A stretch of DNA of 6,080 nucleotides from Oscillospiraceae bacterium (GCA_016302655.1 JAEDNF010000103.1:1-6080); one strand, 5' to 3'. Shown: positions 1 to 5,999, numbered from the stretch's first letter. A program made the numbers and translations. Notes: generated by a model from the sequence alone, not told the origin.

Positions 1-509
1 AGATCCATTGCCTGCTTTTGAATATGGCGGTGAGCCTGTTCTTCCGTCAGATTAAGATACTGCATAAGCATCGATTTTGCTCTGTTCACTATCTTTATAT
101 CGGATATCTGCTGAGTGAGGTGTCTGTTTTCCTCTTCGAGCTTTGCCATGCCGATATGAGCAATCTCAGCCATCTTTACCGTCTGCACAAGCATTGCCTT
201 GCTGAAAGGTCTCGGCAGTACAAAAGCGCCCGTGAACTTCAGCTTTCTCTGCACCTCGTCTGCGATCTCACGCTTTGCCAAAACCACTATACCGTTCTTT
301 GCGTCCTTTGCAATATCTGCGACAAGGTCGAGTCCGAACTCATCCGACAGCGGCGTGGAGATGATAACGCTGTCAAATGCCGTTATGTCAACTCCCCTTA
401 CGATCGAACCGCTTGTAAACGATGATACATTGTCATCGCCCTGCTCTGACATAAGCTCGGCTATACTGTCGCATATTTCGGTTGTCTTTCCTGCTATCAG
501 TATATTCAC
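1..509 (-). CDS. ANTAR-domain RNA-binding antiterminator with degenerate receiver domain (partial, 3' end outside window)
   Basis: I translated 169 codons from GTG at 507-509; the gene continues past the left edge. Residues 1-115 or so form a receiver-like fold (NILIAG start, ending in VLPRPFSKAML). Residues about 123-169 are a clear ANTAR domain: a coiled helix (LEEENRHL), then IVNRAKSMLMQYLNLTEEQA and HRHIQKQAMD. Only the last part of that domain is missing. ANTAR proteins bind tandem hexaloop hairpins in nascent mRNA and prevent transcription termination, and in Clostridia they are often linked to nitrogen genes. The receiver lacks the usual acidic pair near its start (ILIAGKT), has Ser51/Thr52 where the phosphorylated Asp would lie, and has Arg100 in place of the conserved Lys. 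Phosphorylation control is therefore unlikely. The GTG was chosen because AGAGGTG (516-522) lies 6 nt upstream; an in-frame GTG three codons earlier overlaps that site. The gene follows gltB3 after 91 nt. The family call is firm; the regulatory target is inferred. Confidence 0.93.
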   Translation of the reverse strand, partial: MNILIAGKTTEICDSIAELMSEQGDDNVSSFTSGSIVRGVDITAFDSVIISTPLSDEFGLDLVADIAKDAKNGIVVLAKREIADEVQRKLKFTGAFVLPRPFSKAMLVQTVKMAEIAHIGMAKLEEENRHLTQQISDIKIVNRAKSMLMQYLNLTEEQAHRHIQKQAMD

Positions 510-515
510 GGTTGT

Positions 516-522
516 CACCTCT
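516..522 (-). promoter_or_regulatory. Ribosome binding site of the ANTAR gene
   Basis: AGAGGTG on the minus strand sits 6 nt before the GTG at 509. It decides between this start and the in-frame GTG at 516-518, which lies inside the site itself. Confidence 0.6.
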
Positions 523-539
523 CAGTCTCAGCATCTCAG
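520..539 (-). repeat. Three copies of CTGAGA upstream of the ANTAR gene
   Basis: The hexamer CTGAGA occurs at 534-539, 526-531 and 520-525 on the minus strand. Two bases (TG) separate the first two copies and none separate the last two. The last copy runs into the ribosome binding site. No function is known to me; slippage is possible, and so is a binding site. Confidence 0.5.
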
Positions 540-544
540 GCACA

Positions 545-567
545 GCATCACCGCTTTGGCGGAATGC
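545..567 (-). other. Hairpin in the gltB3-ANTAR gap
   Basis: On the minus strand, GCAT (564-567) pairs with ATGC (545-548), and inside that CCGC pairs with GCGG around a CAAA loop. A small 1x2 internal loop separates the two helices. No T-run follows, so it does not look like an intrinsic terminator. It may be an mRNA processing or stabilising structure between gltB3 and the regulator gene. Confidence 0.4.
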
Positions 568-575
568 AATGCGTT

Positions 576-604
576 ATCATATATCTATTTCGGTTTCTTA
601 TCAG
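576..604 (-). promoter_or_regulatory. Weak candidate promoter for the ANTAR gene
   Basis: CTGATA (599-604, four of six matches to TTGACA), a 17-nt spacer and TATGAT (576-581, five of six matches to TATAAT) lie at the end of gltB3 and would start transcription in the gap before the ANTAR gene. It overlaps the gltB3 stop codon. The spacing is ideal but the -35 is poor, and read-through from the operon could equally supply this gene. Confidence 0.25.
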
Positions 605-1323
605 TTATGCGTGTACAGCTGTTTATAGGGGCTTGCCGTGTTGGGTGACAGCTTGTAGAATCTTCCCTTTAACAGCGTTGCGGTATCATATCCGAAGTTC
701 TTAGCAAATTCATCGACGTATTCACGGATATTTGCCTTGTCGCTGTCGTCAGCCACTTCACAGCAAACCTGTACGGGCAGTCCCTGCGGTGCGTCGTCGC
801 TACGGATATACATATGGCCGCCGTGCATTCCCGTTCCGCAGAACGAACCTACAGGAACTTTACCGTCACAGCCTATGCCGAGAACTACGATTATTCCGCC
901 TGCCTGATATTCTCCAAGAAAATCTCCGACTCTTCCGCCGATGACTATTTTCGGATAGAACTCGTGATATTCTTTCATATGGATACCTACACGGTAACCT
1001 GCATTGCCCTTTACGAAAATCTTGCCGGAGCGCATTGCGTAACCTGTCGTATCACCGCAGTTGCCGTGAATGAAGATCTCGCCGTCATTCATGGTATCGC
1101 CGATTGCGTCCTGACCGTTTCCGTGTACTATTATCGTGCTTCCGTCAAGATATGCGCCGAGCGCATTGCCCGGAGTGCCCTCAACGGTTATTTTCTTGCC
1201 GGATACGCCGCAGCCGATATAACGCTGTCCCATAGCGCCGGTAACGGTAATATCCTTATCCGTACACTCTACTATCTTTTTATTGAGGTCGTAATAACCT
1301 ACTTCATTAGCATTTATAACCAT
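601..1323 (-). CDS. gltB3: Glutamate synthase GXGXG (beta-helix) subunit, GltB3 type
   Basis: This 240-residue protein matches the stand-alone form of the C-terminal domain of the glutamate synthase large chain. It shows the glycine ladder of a right-handed beta-helix, with successive repeats at about residues 29-37, 49-56 (GTPGNALG), 68-75 (GNGQDAIG), 87-94 (GNCGDTTG), 106-113 (GNAGYRVG) and 129-137. In the known enzyme this domain is structural and helps hold the ammonia-channelling core together. The related FwdC subunit of formylmethanofuran dehydrogenase shares the fold. That alternative is unlikely here because the neighbours are glutaminase and FMN synthase genes. The length is normal for a split GltB3. 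The ATG start has GGAGG (1333-1337) 9 nt upstream, and the gene follows the flavoprotein stop by 32 nt. The role follows from family and context; the symbol is the COG-style name. Confidence 0.93.
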   Translation of the reverse strand: MVINANEVGYYDLNKKIVECTDKDITVTGAMGQRYIGCGVSGKKITVEGTPGNALGAYLDGSTIIVHGNGQDAIGDTMNDGEIFIHGNCGDTTGYAMRSGKIFVKGNAGYRVGIHMKEYHEFYPKIVIGGRVGDFLGEYQAGGIIVVLGIGCDGKVPVGSFCGTGMHGGHMYIRSDDAPQGLPVQVCCEVADDSDKANIREYVDEFAKNFGYDTATLLKGRFYKLSPNTASPYKQLYTHN

Positions 1324-1355
1324 TCTGCCTGTCCTCCGTATTTCAAGCGGTCAAC

Positions 1356-2591
1356 TCAGTGAGTGATACCGGCAAGTTTTTCTTCTCTTCTTGCCTTGCC
1401 GAACATCATCATCTGAGGCTTTTCTCTGAGAAGCTCAAAGTCTACATCGGTAAGCGGTATCTGTTCTCTTATCATTGAAGTGTAGATACCTGCCCTTGCC
1501 ACATCTCCCATAAGTATGAAGCCTTTGAGAAGACCGTCCCTGAATACAAGCTTCTTGTATATCTCCTTGTCGGCGTCCTCTGTTATGTCGGCGTCGCCGT
1601 CATAGCTTCCTGCCGTTATGATGTGGAGTCCGTAGAAGCCGATTGCATTCATGGGAATGGCGTTAAGATAAAGCGTTTCTTCGCCTGCCATATTCTTGCC
1701 TGCAACCTCGCCCTGCATAAAAGCATTGGGCAGAAGCGCCAGTATCTTATCCGTATCGGATGAGCAGTCGTGGCTTACGGTGCAGTCGCCTGCGGCATAT
1801 ACATTTTCGATGGTGGTCTGCTGATGAAGGTCTGTGATAATACCCTTTTCGACCTTGCCGCCTGCCTCGCTTACAAGCTCGGTATTCGGTCTTACGCCGA
1901 CTGCAACCACAAGAATATCAAAGTCTACCGTGTCGCCGTTTGTCAGCTTTGCGCTGTTCTTTGCGAACTGCTCAACGCTTGCACCGAGTATAAACTTAGT
2001 ACCCTTCTGCTCGATATGCTTCTGCATTATCTCGCCTGCACGGACATCAAGTATGCTCGGCAGTATTCTGTCTGCAAGATCGACAACGGTGATATCGGCG
2101 TTAAGGTGATAGAGAGCTTCGGCGCACTTAAGACCTATAAGTCCGGCACCGATTATCAGCACCTTTGTGCCGTCTGTAACTTTTTCACGGATAGCCTTTG
2201 CGCTGTCCCATGTCATAAAGGTGAACTTATCCTCAACCTCGTCAAGGCCTTTCATCGGAGGAACGAACGGTTTTGAACCTGTTGCTATCAATAATTTATC
2301 ATACTGTACTTTTCCTCCGTTGTCAAGTACAACAAAGCCGTTTTCTATTTTTTCGGCACGGGTTGAGAACATTGTCATTACATTGTTCTTCTCATAAAAG
2401 TCGGGCTCTCTGTAATAGATCTTTTCGTCTGTCACCTTGCCCTCAAGCCAGTAGCTGATAAGCGGTCTTGAGTAGGTGTGATACGCCTCGTCGGTAATTA
2501 TTGTGATCATCCCGTCCTTATCAACGGAGCGTATGCCCTGAACAGCGCCGATTGCCGCTGCGGAGTTTCCTATGATAACATACTTTTTCAT
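1356..2591 (-). CDS. FAD-dependent NAD(P)H oxidoreductase, electron-input subunit of split glutamate synthase
   Basis: This 411-residue flavoprotein belongs to the pyridine nucleotide-disulphide oxidoreductase family and is closest in style to rubredoxin reductase and the NirB N-terminal half. The FAD Rossmann motif is at residues 6-15 (variant GNSAAA), with ATG at 103-105. The NAD(P) Rossmann motif GAGLIG is at 148-153, and the FAD-binding VYAAGDC is at 264-270. Asp171 at the end of the second strand of the NAD fold favours NADH over NADPH; this is an inference. The position where NADH oxidases and peroxidases carry a redox Cys reads YSRPLISYWLEG without Cys, so the protein probably passes electrons on rather than reducing oxygen or disulphides. 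It replaces GltD, which is absent from the window. The start has GGAGG 7 nt upstream, overlapping the ferredoxin stop region (gap 12 nt), which suggests translational coupling. Annotation pipelines may call it NADH oxidase or nitrite reductase; context argues otherwise. Confidence 0.9.
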   Translation of the reverse strand: MKKYVIIGNSAAAIGAVQGIRSVDKDGMITIITDEAYHTYSRPLISYWLEGKVTDEKIYYREPDFYEKNNVMTMFSTRAEKIENGFVVLDNGGKVQYDKLLIATGSKPFVPPMKGLDEVEDKFTFMTWDSAKAIREKVTDGTKVLIIGAGLIGLKCAEALYHLNADITVVDLADRILPSILDVRAGEIMQKHIEQKGTKFILGASVEQFAKNSAKLTNGDTVDFDILVVAVGVRPNTELVSEAGGKVEKGIITDLHQQTTIENVYAAGDCTVSHDCSSDTDKILALLPNAFMQGEVAGKNMAGEETLYLNAIPMNAIGFYGLHIITAGSYDGDADITEDADKEIYKKLVFRDGLLKGFILMGDVARAGIYTSMIREQIPLTDVDFELLREKPQMMMFGKARREEKLAGITH

Positions 2592-2603
2592 CTTAGCTCC
2601 TCC

Positions 2604-3038
2604 TTATCTTTCCTCAAGAACTATCGCCTTGTTGGGACAGCCCTTGACGCAGGCGGGATCGCCGTTGTTGTTCTTCATACAAAGGTCGCACTTGCTGATA
2701 ACCTTAGAGTTTTCGCTTGTGACGATACATCCGTAAGGGCAAGCAAGAACGCAGGTGTAACAGCCTACACAGCGGCTCTCATCGCAGGAGATAACTCCGT
2801 CTTTTACGGAAAGAGCGCCTGTTATACAGCTCTTAACGCAGATAGGATTATCGCAGTGACGGCACTGTACGGCAAAATTAATGCCGCTTCCCTCCTCGAC
2901 TCTTATTCTCGGGATGGGCTTGTTGCCGTTTGCAAAAGCCTTTATCATATTCTCAGCTCCGCTGTTTGCGGCGGCGCAGTAGTATTCGCACAGATGGCAC
3001 GCAAGGCACCAGTCTTCGTTCACATAAACTTTTTTCAT
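2604..3038 (-). CDS. Four-cluster [4Fe-4S] ferredoxin-type electron transfer protein (DmsB/HycB-like)
   Basis: This 144-residue protein has sixteen cysteines in four groups: 11/14/17/21 (CxxCxxCxxxC), 59/62/67/71 (CxxCx4CxxxC), 90/93/96/100 (CxxCxxCxxxC followed by Pro) and 117/120/130/134 (CxxCx9CxxxC). This is the DmsB/HycB/CooF pattern, which binds four [4Fe-4S] clusters. Cys85 and Cys104 are extra. There is no signal peptide or membrane segment, so it is cytoplasmic. It lies between the synthase core gene and the flavoprotein gene, which suits a wire from FAD to GltB2. The ATG start has an AGAGGG site 9 nt upstream and lies 22 nt after the gltB2 stop. The cluster count is clear from sequence; the partners are inferred from gene order. 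Confidence 0.92.
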   Translation of the reverse strand: MKKVYVNEDWCLACHLCEYYCAAANSGAENMIKAFANGNKPIPRIRVEEGSGINFAVQCRHCDNPICVKSCITGALSVKDGVISCDESRCVGCYTCVLACPYGCIVTSENSKVISKCDLCMKNNNGDPACVKGCPNKAIVLEER

Positions 3039-3060
3039 GTTGATCTACCCTCTCTTCCGA

Positions 3061-4566
3061 TTACTGACCTGCGTGCTGGATGCCGAGTATCTCAAGCTCC
3101 TTTTCATTGAGTCCGATACCTCTGAGCATAAGGCGGTTGCCTCTGAGAGCCTCAACGGAGTTTATACCCATACCGCCCATCATTTCCTTTATCTCGTGAT
3201 CCCATGCATGAACGAGATTTACAAGGCGTTCATGGCCGATGTTGGGATTAAGTCGTTTTACAAGGTCGGGACGCTGTGTTGCGATACCCCAGTTGCACTT
3301 GCCTGTCTGACAGCTGCGACAAAGGTGACATCCGAGTGCGAGAAGTGCGGCGGTTCCTATGTAGCAGGCGTCCGCACCGAGAGCGATCGCCTTTACCACA
3401 TCCGAGCTTGAACGGATAGAACCTGCAACCACTATAGATACCTCGTTCCTGATACCCTCGTCACGCAGTCTCTGGTCTACGCTTGCAAGCGCAAGCTCAA
3501 TCGGGATACCTACATTATCCCTTATTCTTGTGGGAGCGGCACCCGTACCGCCTCTGTAGCCGTCTATGGCGATTATATCCGCACCCGAGCGAGCGATACC
3601 CGATGCGATAGCCGCAACGTTGTGTACAGCCGCTATCTTTACTATTACCGGCTTTTTATATTCCGTAGCTTCTTTAAGTGAAAGAACAAGCTGTCTTAAG
3701 TCCTCGATAGAATAGATATCGTGGTGAGGCGCGGGAGAGATAGCGTCGGTTCCCATAGGTATCATTCTTGTCCTTGATACATCCTCAAGGATCTTCGCAC
3801 CGGGGAGATGTCCGCCTATACCGGGCTTTGCACCCTGTCCCATTTTTATTTCGATAGCCGCACCGGTTTCAAGATAATCCTTGAATACGCCGAATCTGCC
3901 GGATGCTACCTGTACTATCGTGTTAGCGCCGTACTGATAGAAGTCCTTGTGCAGACCGCCCTCGCCGGTGTTGTAGTATATTCCGAGCTCGGTAGCCGCC
4001 CTTGCAAGGCTCTCGTGAGCGTTACGGCTGATAGAACCGTAAGACATTGCAGAGAACATGATCGGCGTAGAAAGCTCAAGAGTGGGAGTAGTTTCGGTAT
4101 TTATACTGCCGTCCTCGTTGAAGGTGACATCCTTCGGCTTCTTGCCTAAGAATACCTTTGTCTCCATAGGCTCACGAAGTGGATCTATAGGAGGATTTGT
4201 TACCTGAGAAGCGTTGAGCAGTATTTTGTCCCAGTATACGGGATATTCCTTCGGGTTGCCCATAGCAGAAAGGAGAACGCCGCCGGTCTCGGCCTGCTTG
4301 TACACCTCTGTCATTGTCTGCTGGCTCCAGTTGGAATTATTTCTGAACTTATTGGGGTTATCCACTATCTTTAACGCACCTGTGGGGCAGATGCACACAC
4401 AGCGCTGGCAATCAACACACTGCTGGCTGTTGGATATCATCTTATCAAGGTCGCCGTCATATCTGTGTACTTCGTTTGCACACTGTCTTGCACACGCCTG
4501 ACATTTTATACAGCGATCCTTGTCTCTTATTACATCAAATAAAGGCTGAAAATAATTAAGTGCCAC
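3061..4566 (-). CDS. gltB2: Glutamate synthase FMN/Fe-S core subunit, archaeal-type GltB2 with N-terminal ferredoxin domain
   Basis: This 501-residue protein makes glutamate from 2-oxoglutarate and ammonia on FMN. The N-terminus holds two [4Fe-4S] motifs, Cys19/22/25/29 and Cys50/53/56/60 followed by Pro. The rest is the (beta/alpha)8 synthase domain: SAMSYGSIS at 172-180, NTGEGGLH at 199-206, KMGQGAKPGIGGHLPG at 241-256, PAPHHDIYS at 278-286, VKIAAVHNV at 309-317 and IDGYRGGTGAAP at 334-345. Cys413, Cys419 and Cys424 have the C-x5-C-x4-C spacing that holds the [3Fe-4S] cluster in classical GltB. The N-terminal ferredoxin part and the separate glutaminase and GXGXG genes mark the archaeal/clostridial split type. 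The start is GTG with GGGAG 8 nt upstream, 17 nt after the gltB1 stop. No frameshift or missing key residue was seen. The symbol is COG-style. Confidence 0.96.
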   Translation of the reverse strand: MALNYFQPLFDVIRDKDRCIKCQACARQCANEVHRYDGDLDKMISNSQQCVDCQRCVCICPTGALKIVDNPNKFRNNSNWSQQTMTEVYKQAETGGVLLSAMGNPKEYPVYWDKILLNASQVTNPPIDPLREPMETKVFLGKKPKDVTFNEDGSINTETTPTLELSTPIMFSAMSYGSISRNAHESLARAATELGIYYNTGEGGLHKDFYQYGANTIVQVASGRFGVFKDYLETGAAIEIKMGQGAKPGIGGHLPGAKILEDVSRTRMIPMGTDAISPAPHHDIYSIEDLRQLVLSLKEATEYKKPVIVKIAAVHNVAAIASGIARSGADIIAIDGYRGGTGAAPTRIRDNVGIPIELALASVDQRLRDEGIRNEVSIVVAGSIRSSSDVVKAIALGADACYIGTAALLALGCHLCRSCQTGKCNWGIATQRPDLVKRLNPNIGHERLVNLVHAWDHEIKEMMGGMGINSVEALRGNRLMLRGIGLNEKELEILGIQHAGQ

Positions 4567-4583
4567 TTTAACCGCTCCCTTTC

Positions 4584-5681
4584 TTACTTCTTTTCGTTGA
4601 GCTTAACGATGATAGGCTCGCCGCCTCTCGGTGACCAGATACGGTCAACAACGGGGCAGATAGCTCTTATAGCGCACTCTTCGCTTGCAAGGTAAACCAT
4701 ATCGTCCTTCTCGGCGGCTACCATTGAACGAAGCTTGAGTCTGTCGTTAAGTGCCATAAGGCCTCCGTCAAATCCGAGTATTATCGAGAACGGTCCTGTT
4801 ATGAGAAGGCTTGAGAATACATTTCTGAAGTATTTCAGCTTCTGCTTTTCGCTCTCGCTGTATTTGCCCGAGTCTATCTCGCTCCAGAACGGAGCAGCTA
4901 TTATCTTTGCTATATCCTCAAACGACAGCTTCTGCTTTCTGTTGAGGAAGTCGAATATATAAGTGATAACTTCGGTATCGGTAAGAAGATTGCACTTGTA
5001 ACCGTACATCTCTATATATCTTCTGTTTGCGTCGTAAGAAGATATCTCACCGTTATGTACTATTGTATAGTCGAGCAGTGCAAAGGGATGAGCGCCGCCC
5101 CACCAGCCGGGAGTATTGGTAGGATATCTTCCGTGAGCTGTCCAAGCATAGCCGGCATACTCTTCAAGTCTGTAGAACTCGCCGACATCTTCGGGATAAC
5201 CTACGGCTTTGAATACGCCCATATTCTTGCCGCTTGAGAACACATACGCTCCGTTTATCCTGTCGTTTATATTGATAACGCACTGTGCGACAAATTCTCT
5301 CTCGTCAAGCTGACTTGCGGCAAGCTTTGTCGGAAGAGGAGTCACGAAGTATCTCCAGATAAGCGGCTCGTTTGTAATTCTGGGGTGCTTTTTTGTGGGT
5401 ATTCTTGAAAGGTTTACAACATCAAAGTGTCTGTCAAGGAACCTCTCGGTCTCTACTCTTGACTCGTTTGAATCATAGAAAATATGAAATGCGTACTGAT
5501 CTTTATATTCGGGATAGATGCCGTAACCGGCGAAACCGCCGCCCAGACCGTTCGATCTGTCGTGCATATAAGAGATAGATTTAACTATCTTATCGCCGCA
5601 TATTCTGTTTCCGTCTCTGCTGATAAAGCCTGAAATAGCACAGCCGGCGGGGATTCTGACCTGACCTTCTTTTTCCAGCAT
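4584..5681 (-). CDS. gltB1: Class II glutamine amidotransferase (glutaminase) subunit of glutamate synthase, GltB1 type
   Basis: This 365-residue Ntn-type glutaminase releases ammonia from glutamine for the GltB2 core. The catalytic Cys is Cys14 (PAGCAISGF), so a 13-residue leader should be removed to expose it as residue 1. Other marks are HDRSNGLGGGFAGYGIYPEY at 40-59, HGRYPTNTPGWWGG at 183-196 (Arg185), HNGE at 209-212 (Asn210, Gly211) and TDTE at 234-237 (Asp235). All fit substrate and oxyanion positions of the family. I chose the ATG at 5679-5681 because AGGAG (5689-5693) lies 7 nt upstream and Cys14 then sits near the N-terminus. The frame stays open 43 more codons to an ATG at 5810, with another ATG at 5729, but neither has a convincing ribosome binding site. 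The extra part is low complexity and A/T-rich with a short hydrophobic run (ICCLLFLSL). This is the first gene of the operon. Confidence 0.93.
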   Translation of the reverse strand: MLEKEGQVRIPAGCAISGFISRDGNRICGDKIVKSISYMHDRSNGLGGGFAGYGIYPEYKDQYAFHIFYDSNESRVETERFLDRHFDVVNLSRIPTKKHPRITNEPLIWRYFVTPLPTKLAASQLDEREFVAQCVININDRINGAYVFSSGKNMGVFKAVGYPEDVGEFYRLEEYAGYAWTAHGRYPTNTPGWWGGAHPFALLDYTIVHNGEISSYDANRRYIEMYGYKCNLLTDTEVITYIFDFLNRKQKLSFEDIAKIIAAPFWSEIDSGKYSESEKQKLKYFRNVFSSLLITGPFSIILGFDGGLMALNDRLKLRSMVAAEKDDMVYLASEECAIRAICPVVDRIWSPRGGEPIIVKLNEKK

Positions 5682-5688
5682 AAGCTCA

Positions 5689-5693
5689 CTCCT
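5689..5693 (-). promoter_or_regulatory. Ribosome binding site that sets the gltB1 start
   Basis: AGGAG on the minus strand, 7 nt before the ATG at 5681. It is the only strong site among the possible in-frame starts (5681, 5729, 5810). Confidence 0.75.
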
Positions 5694-5788
5694 GTTCGGT
5701 ATTACGGTTATTTTTTCTGTTTCCGACATTTTAAAACTGAATTTATTCGTTTTTAGAGATAAAAACAGCAGGCAACAGATGAACCTCG

Positions 5789-5831
5789 CCTTAAATCTGC
5801 GGATTTTCATAAATTTTCCGTAAATTTAAGG
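5789..5831 (-). other. Long leader hairpin with an in-frame ATG in its loop
   Basis: On the minus strand CCTTAAATTT (5822-5831) pairs with AGATTTAAGG (5789-5798), ten pairs with one G-U. After one A/C mismatch, CGGA (5817-5820) pairs with TCCG (5800-5803). The 13-nt loop contains the upstream in-frame ATG at 5808-5810, which argues against efficient initiation there. An alternative pairing of AGGC (5788-5791) with GCCT (5770-5773), shortly before five Ts (5761-5765), would exclude this hairpin. Confidence 0.45.
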
Positions 5832-5843
5832 AATATTTGCAGT

Positions 5844-5867
5844 AAAATGAAGGAAATACTTCACTTT
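5844..5867 (-). other. A/U-rich hairpin in the leader
   Basis: AAAGTGAAG (5859-5867) pairs with CTTCATTTT (5844-5852), nine pairs including one G-U, around the six-base loop TATTTC. The 3' arm ends in four Ts, giving a faint terminator look, but the stem is weak and the T-run is inside it. The arm base TGAAG can also pair with TTTCA in the 3' side of the upstream hexaloop hairpin, so the two may compete. Confidence 0.35.
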
Positions 5868-5878
5868 TTCGGTCATCT

Positions 5879-5894
5879 GAAACAGCTTTGTTTC
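5879..5894 (-). promoter_or_regulatory. Hexaloop hairpin matching the ANTAR target loop pattern
   Basis: On the minus strand GAAAC (5890-5894) pairs with GTTTC (5879-5883) around the six-base loop AAAGCT (5884-5889). The loop has A at position 1 and G at position 4, the two bases conserved in published ANTAR RNA targets. The stem is only five pairs; three more (ATC/GAT) are possible beyond a 3x1 internal loop. Confidence 0.42.
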
Positions 5895-5903
5895 GTGGAT
5901 TGC

Positions 5904-5924
5904 CTGAGTCGGTTTTGACTACAG
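5904..5924 (-). promoter_or_regulatory. First hexaloop hairpin at the 5' end of the operon mRNA
   Basis: On the minus strand CTG-T-AGTC (5917-5924, one bulged T) pairs with GACTCAG (5904-5910) around the six-base loop AAAACC (5911-5916). Seven pairs make it the firmer of the two hexaloop hairpins. Loop position 1 is A but position 4 is A instead of the G expected for an ANTAR target, so the match is partial. Nine bases separate it from the next hairpin. Confidence 0.4.
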
Positions 5925-5929
5925 TTGTT

Positions 5930-5958
5930 ATTATATCACGCATTTTGAGCATTGTCAA
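5930..5958 (-). promoter_or_regulatory. Consensus sigma-70/sigma-A promoter of the glutamate synthase operon
   Basis: The minus strand has TTGACA (5953-5958), exactly 17 nt, then TATAAT (5930-5935), so both hexamers and the spacer are perfect matches to the consensus. A-rich tracts just upstream could act as an UP element. Transcription should begin near 5921-5925 and run through gltB1 and the genes beyond. A promoter this strong would usually need repression or attenuation downstream to be controlled. Confidence 0.88.
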
Positions 5959-5959
5959 T

Positions 5960-5999
5960 ATATTTTTGCAAGTTTTTTGTATGAATCTTGCAAAAATAT
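5960..5999 (-). repeat. 13-bp perfect inverted repeat abutting the -35 box (candidate operator)
   Basis: ATATTTTTGCAAG (5987-5999, minus strand) is repeated inverted as CTTGCAAAAATAT (5960-5972) with a 14-nt spacer. The end of the repeat is one base from the -35 hexamer. The core TTGCAA, itself a palindrome, also occurs at 6003-6008, giving three copies with centres 15 and 22 bp apart. This placement suits an activator or repressor site, though an A/T-rich terminator of an upstream transcript is also possible. Confidence 0.5.

Larger units (their letters stand above)
5682..5925 (-). promoter_or_regulatory. Long structured 5' leader of the glutamate synthase operon
   Basis: About 240 nt separate the predicted transcription start (near 5921-5925) from the gltB1 ATG, far more than translation needs. 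The leader holds two hexaloop hairpins at its 5' end (5904-5924 and 5879-5894), an A/U-rich hairpin (5844-5867) and a longer hairpin (5789-5831). It has no T-box signature that I can see. With an ANTAR gene at the end of the cluster, control by transcription antitermination is a reasonable guess, but no clear GC-rich terminator is present. Confidence 0.5.

Noticed and set aside
814..1362. Long plus-strand open frame opposite gltB3
   Set aside because: It lies antisense to a clear gene. Its product resembles no known family and reflects codon bias of the real strand. The same holds for the plus-strand frames at 2478-3110, 1770-2276 and 3037-3411.
1356..2591. Annotation of the flavoprotein as NADH oxidase or assimilatory nitrite reductase
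   Set aside because: There is no redox-active Cys at the oxidase/peroxidase position and no sirohaem or nitrite reductase domain. Its place inside the glutamate synthase operon explains it better.
5761..5791. Intrinsic terminator in the leader (AGGC/GCCT stem before five Ts)
   Set aside because: Only four outer and two inner pairs with an uneven internal loop, and four bases between stem and T-run. Too weak to list as a terminator, so kept only as a possible alternative fold.
5682..5925. T-box or glutamine riboswitch in the leader
   Set aside because: I saw no T-box antiterminator sequence and no recognisable glutamine aptamer core. The length alone is not evidence.
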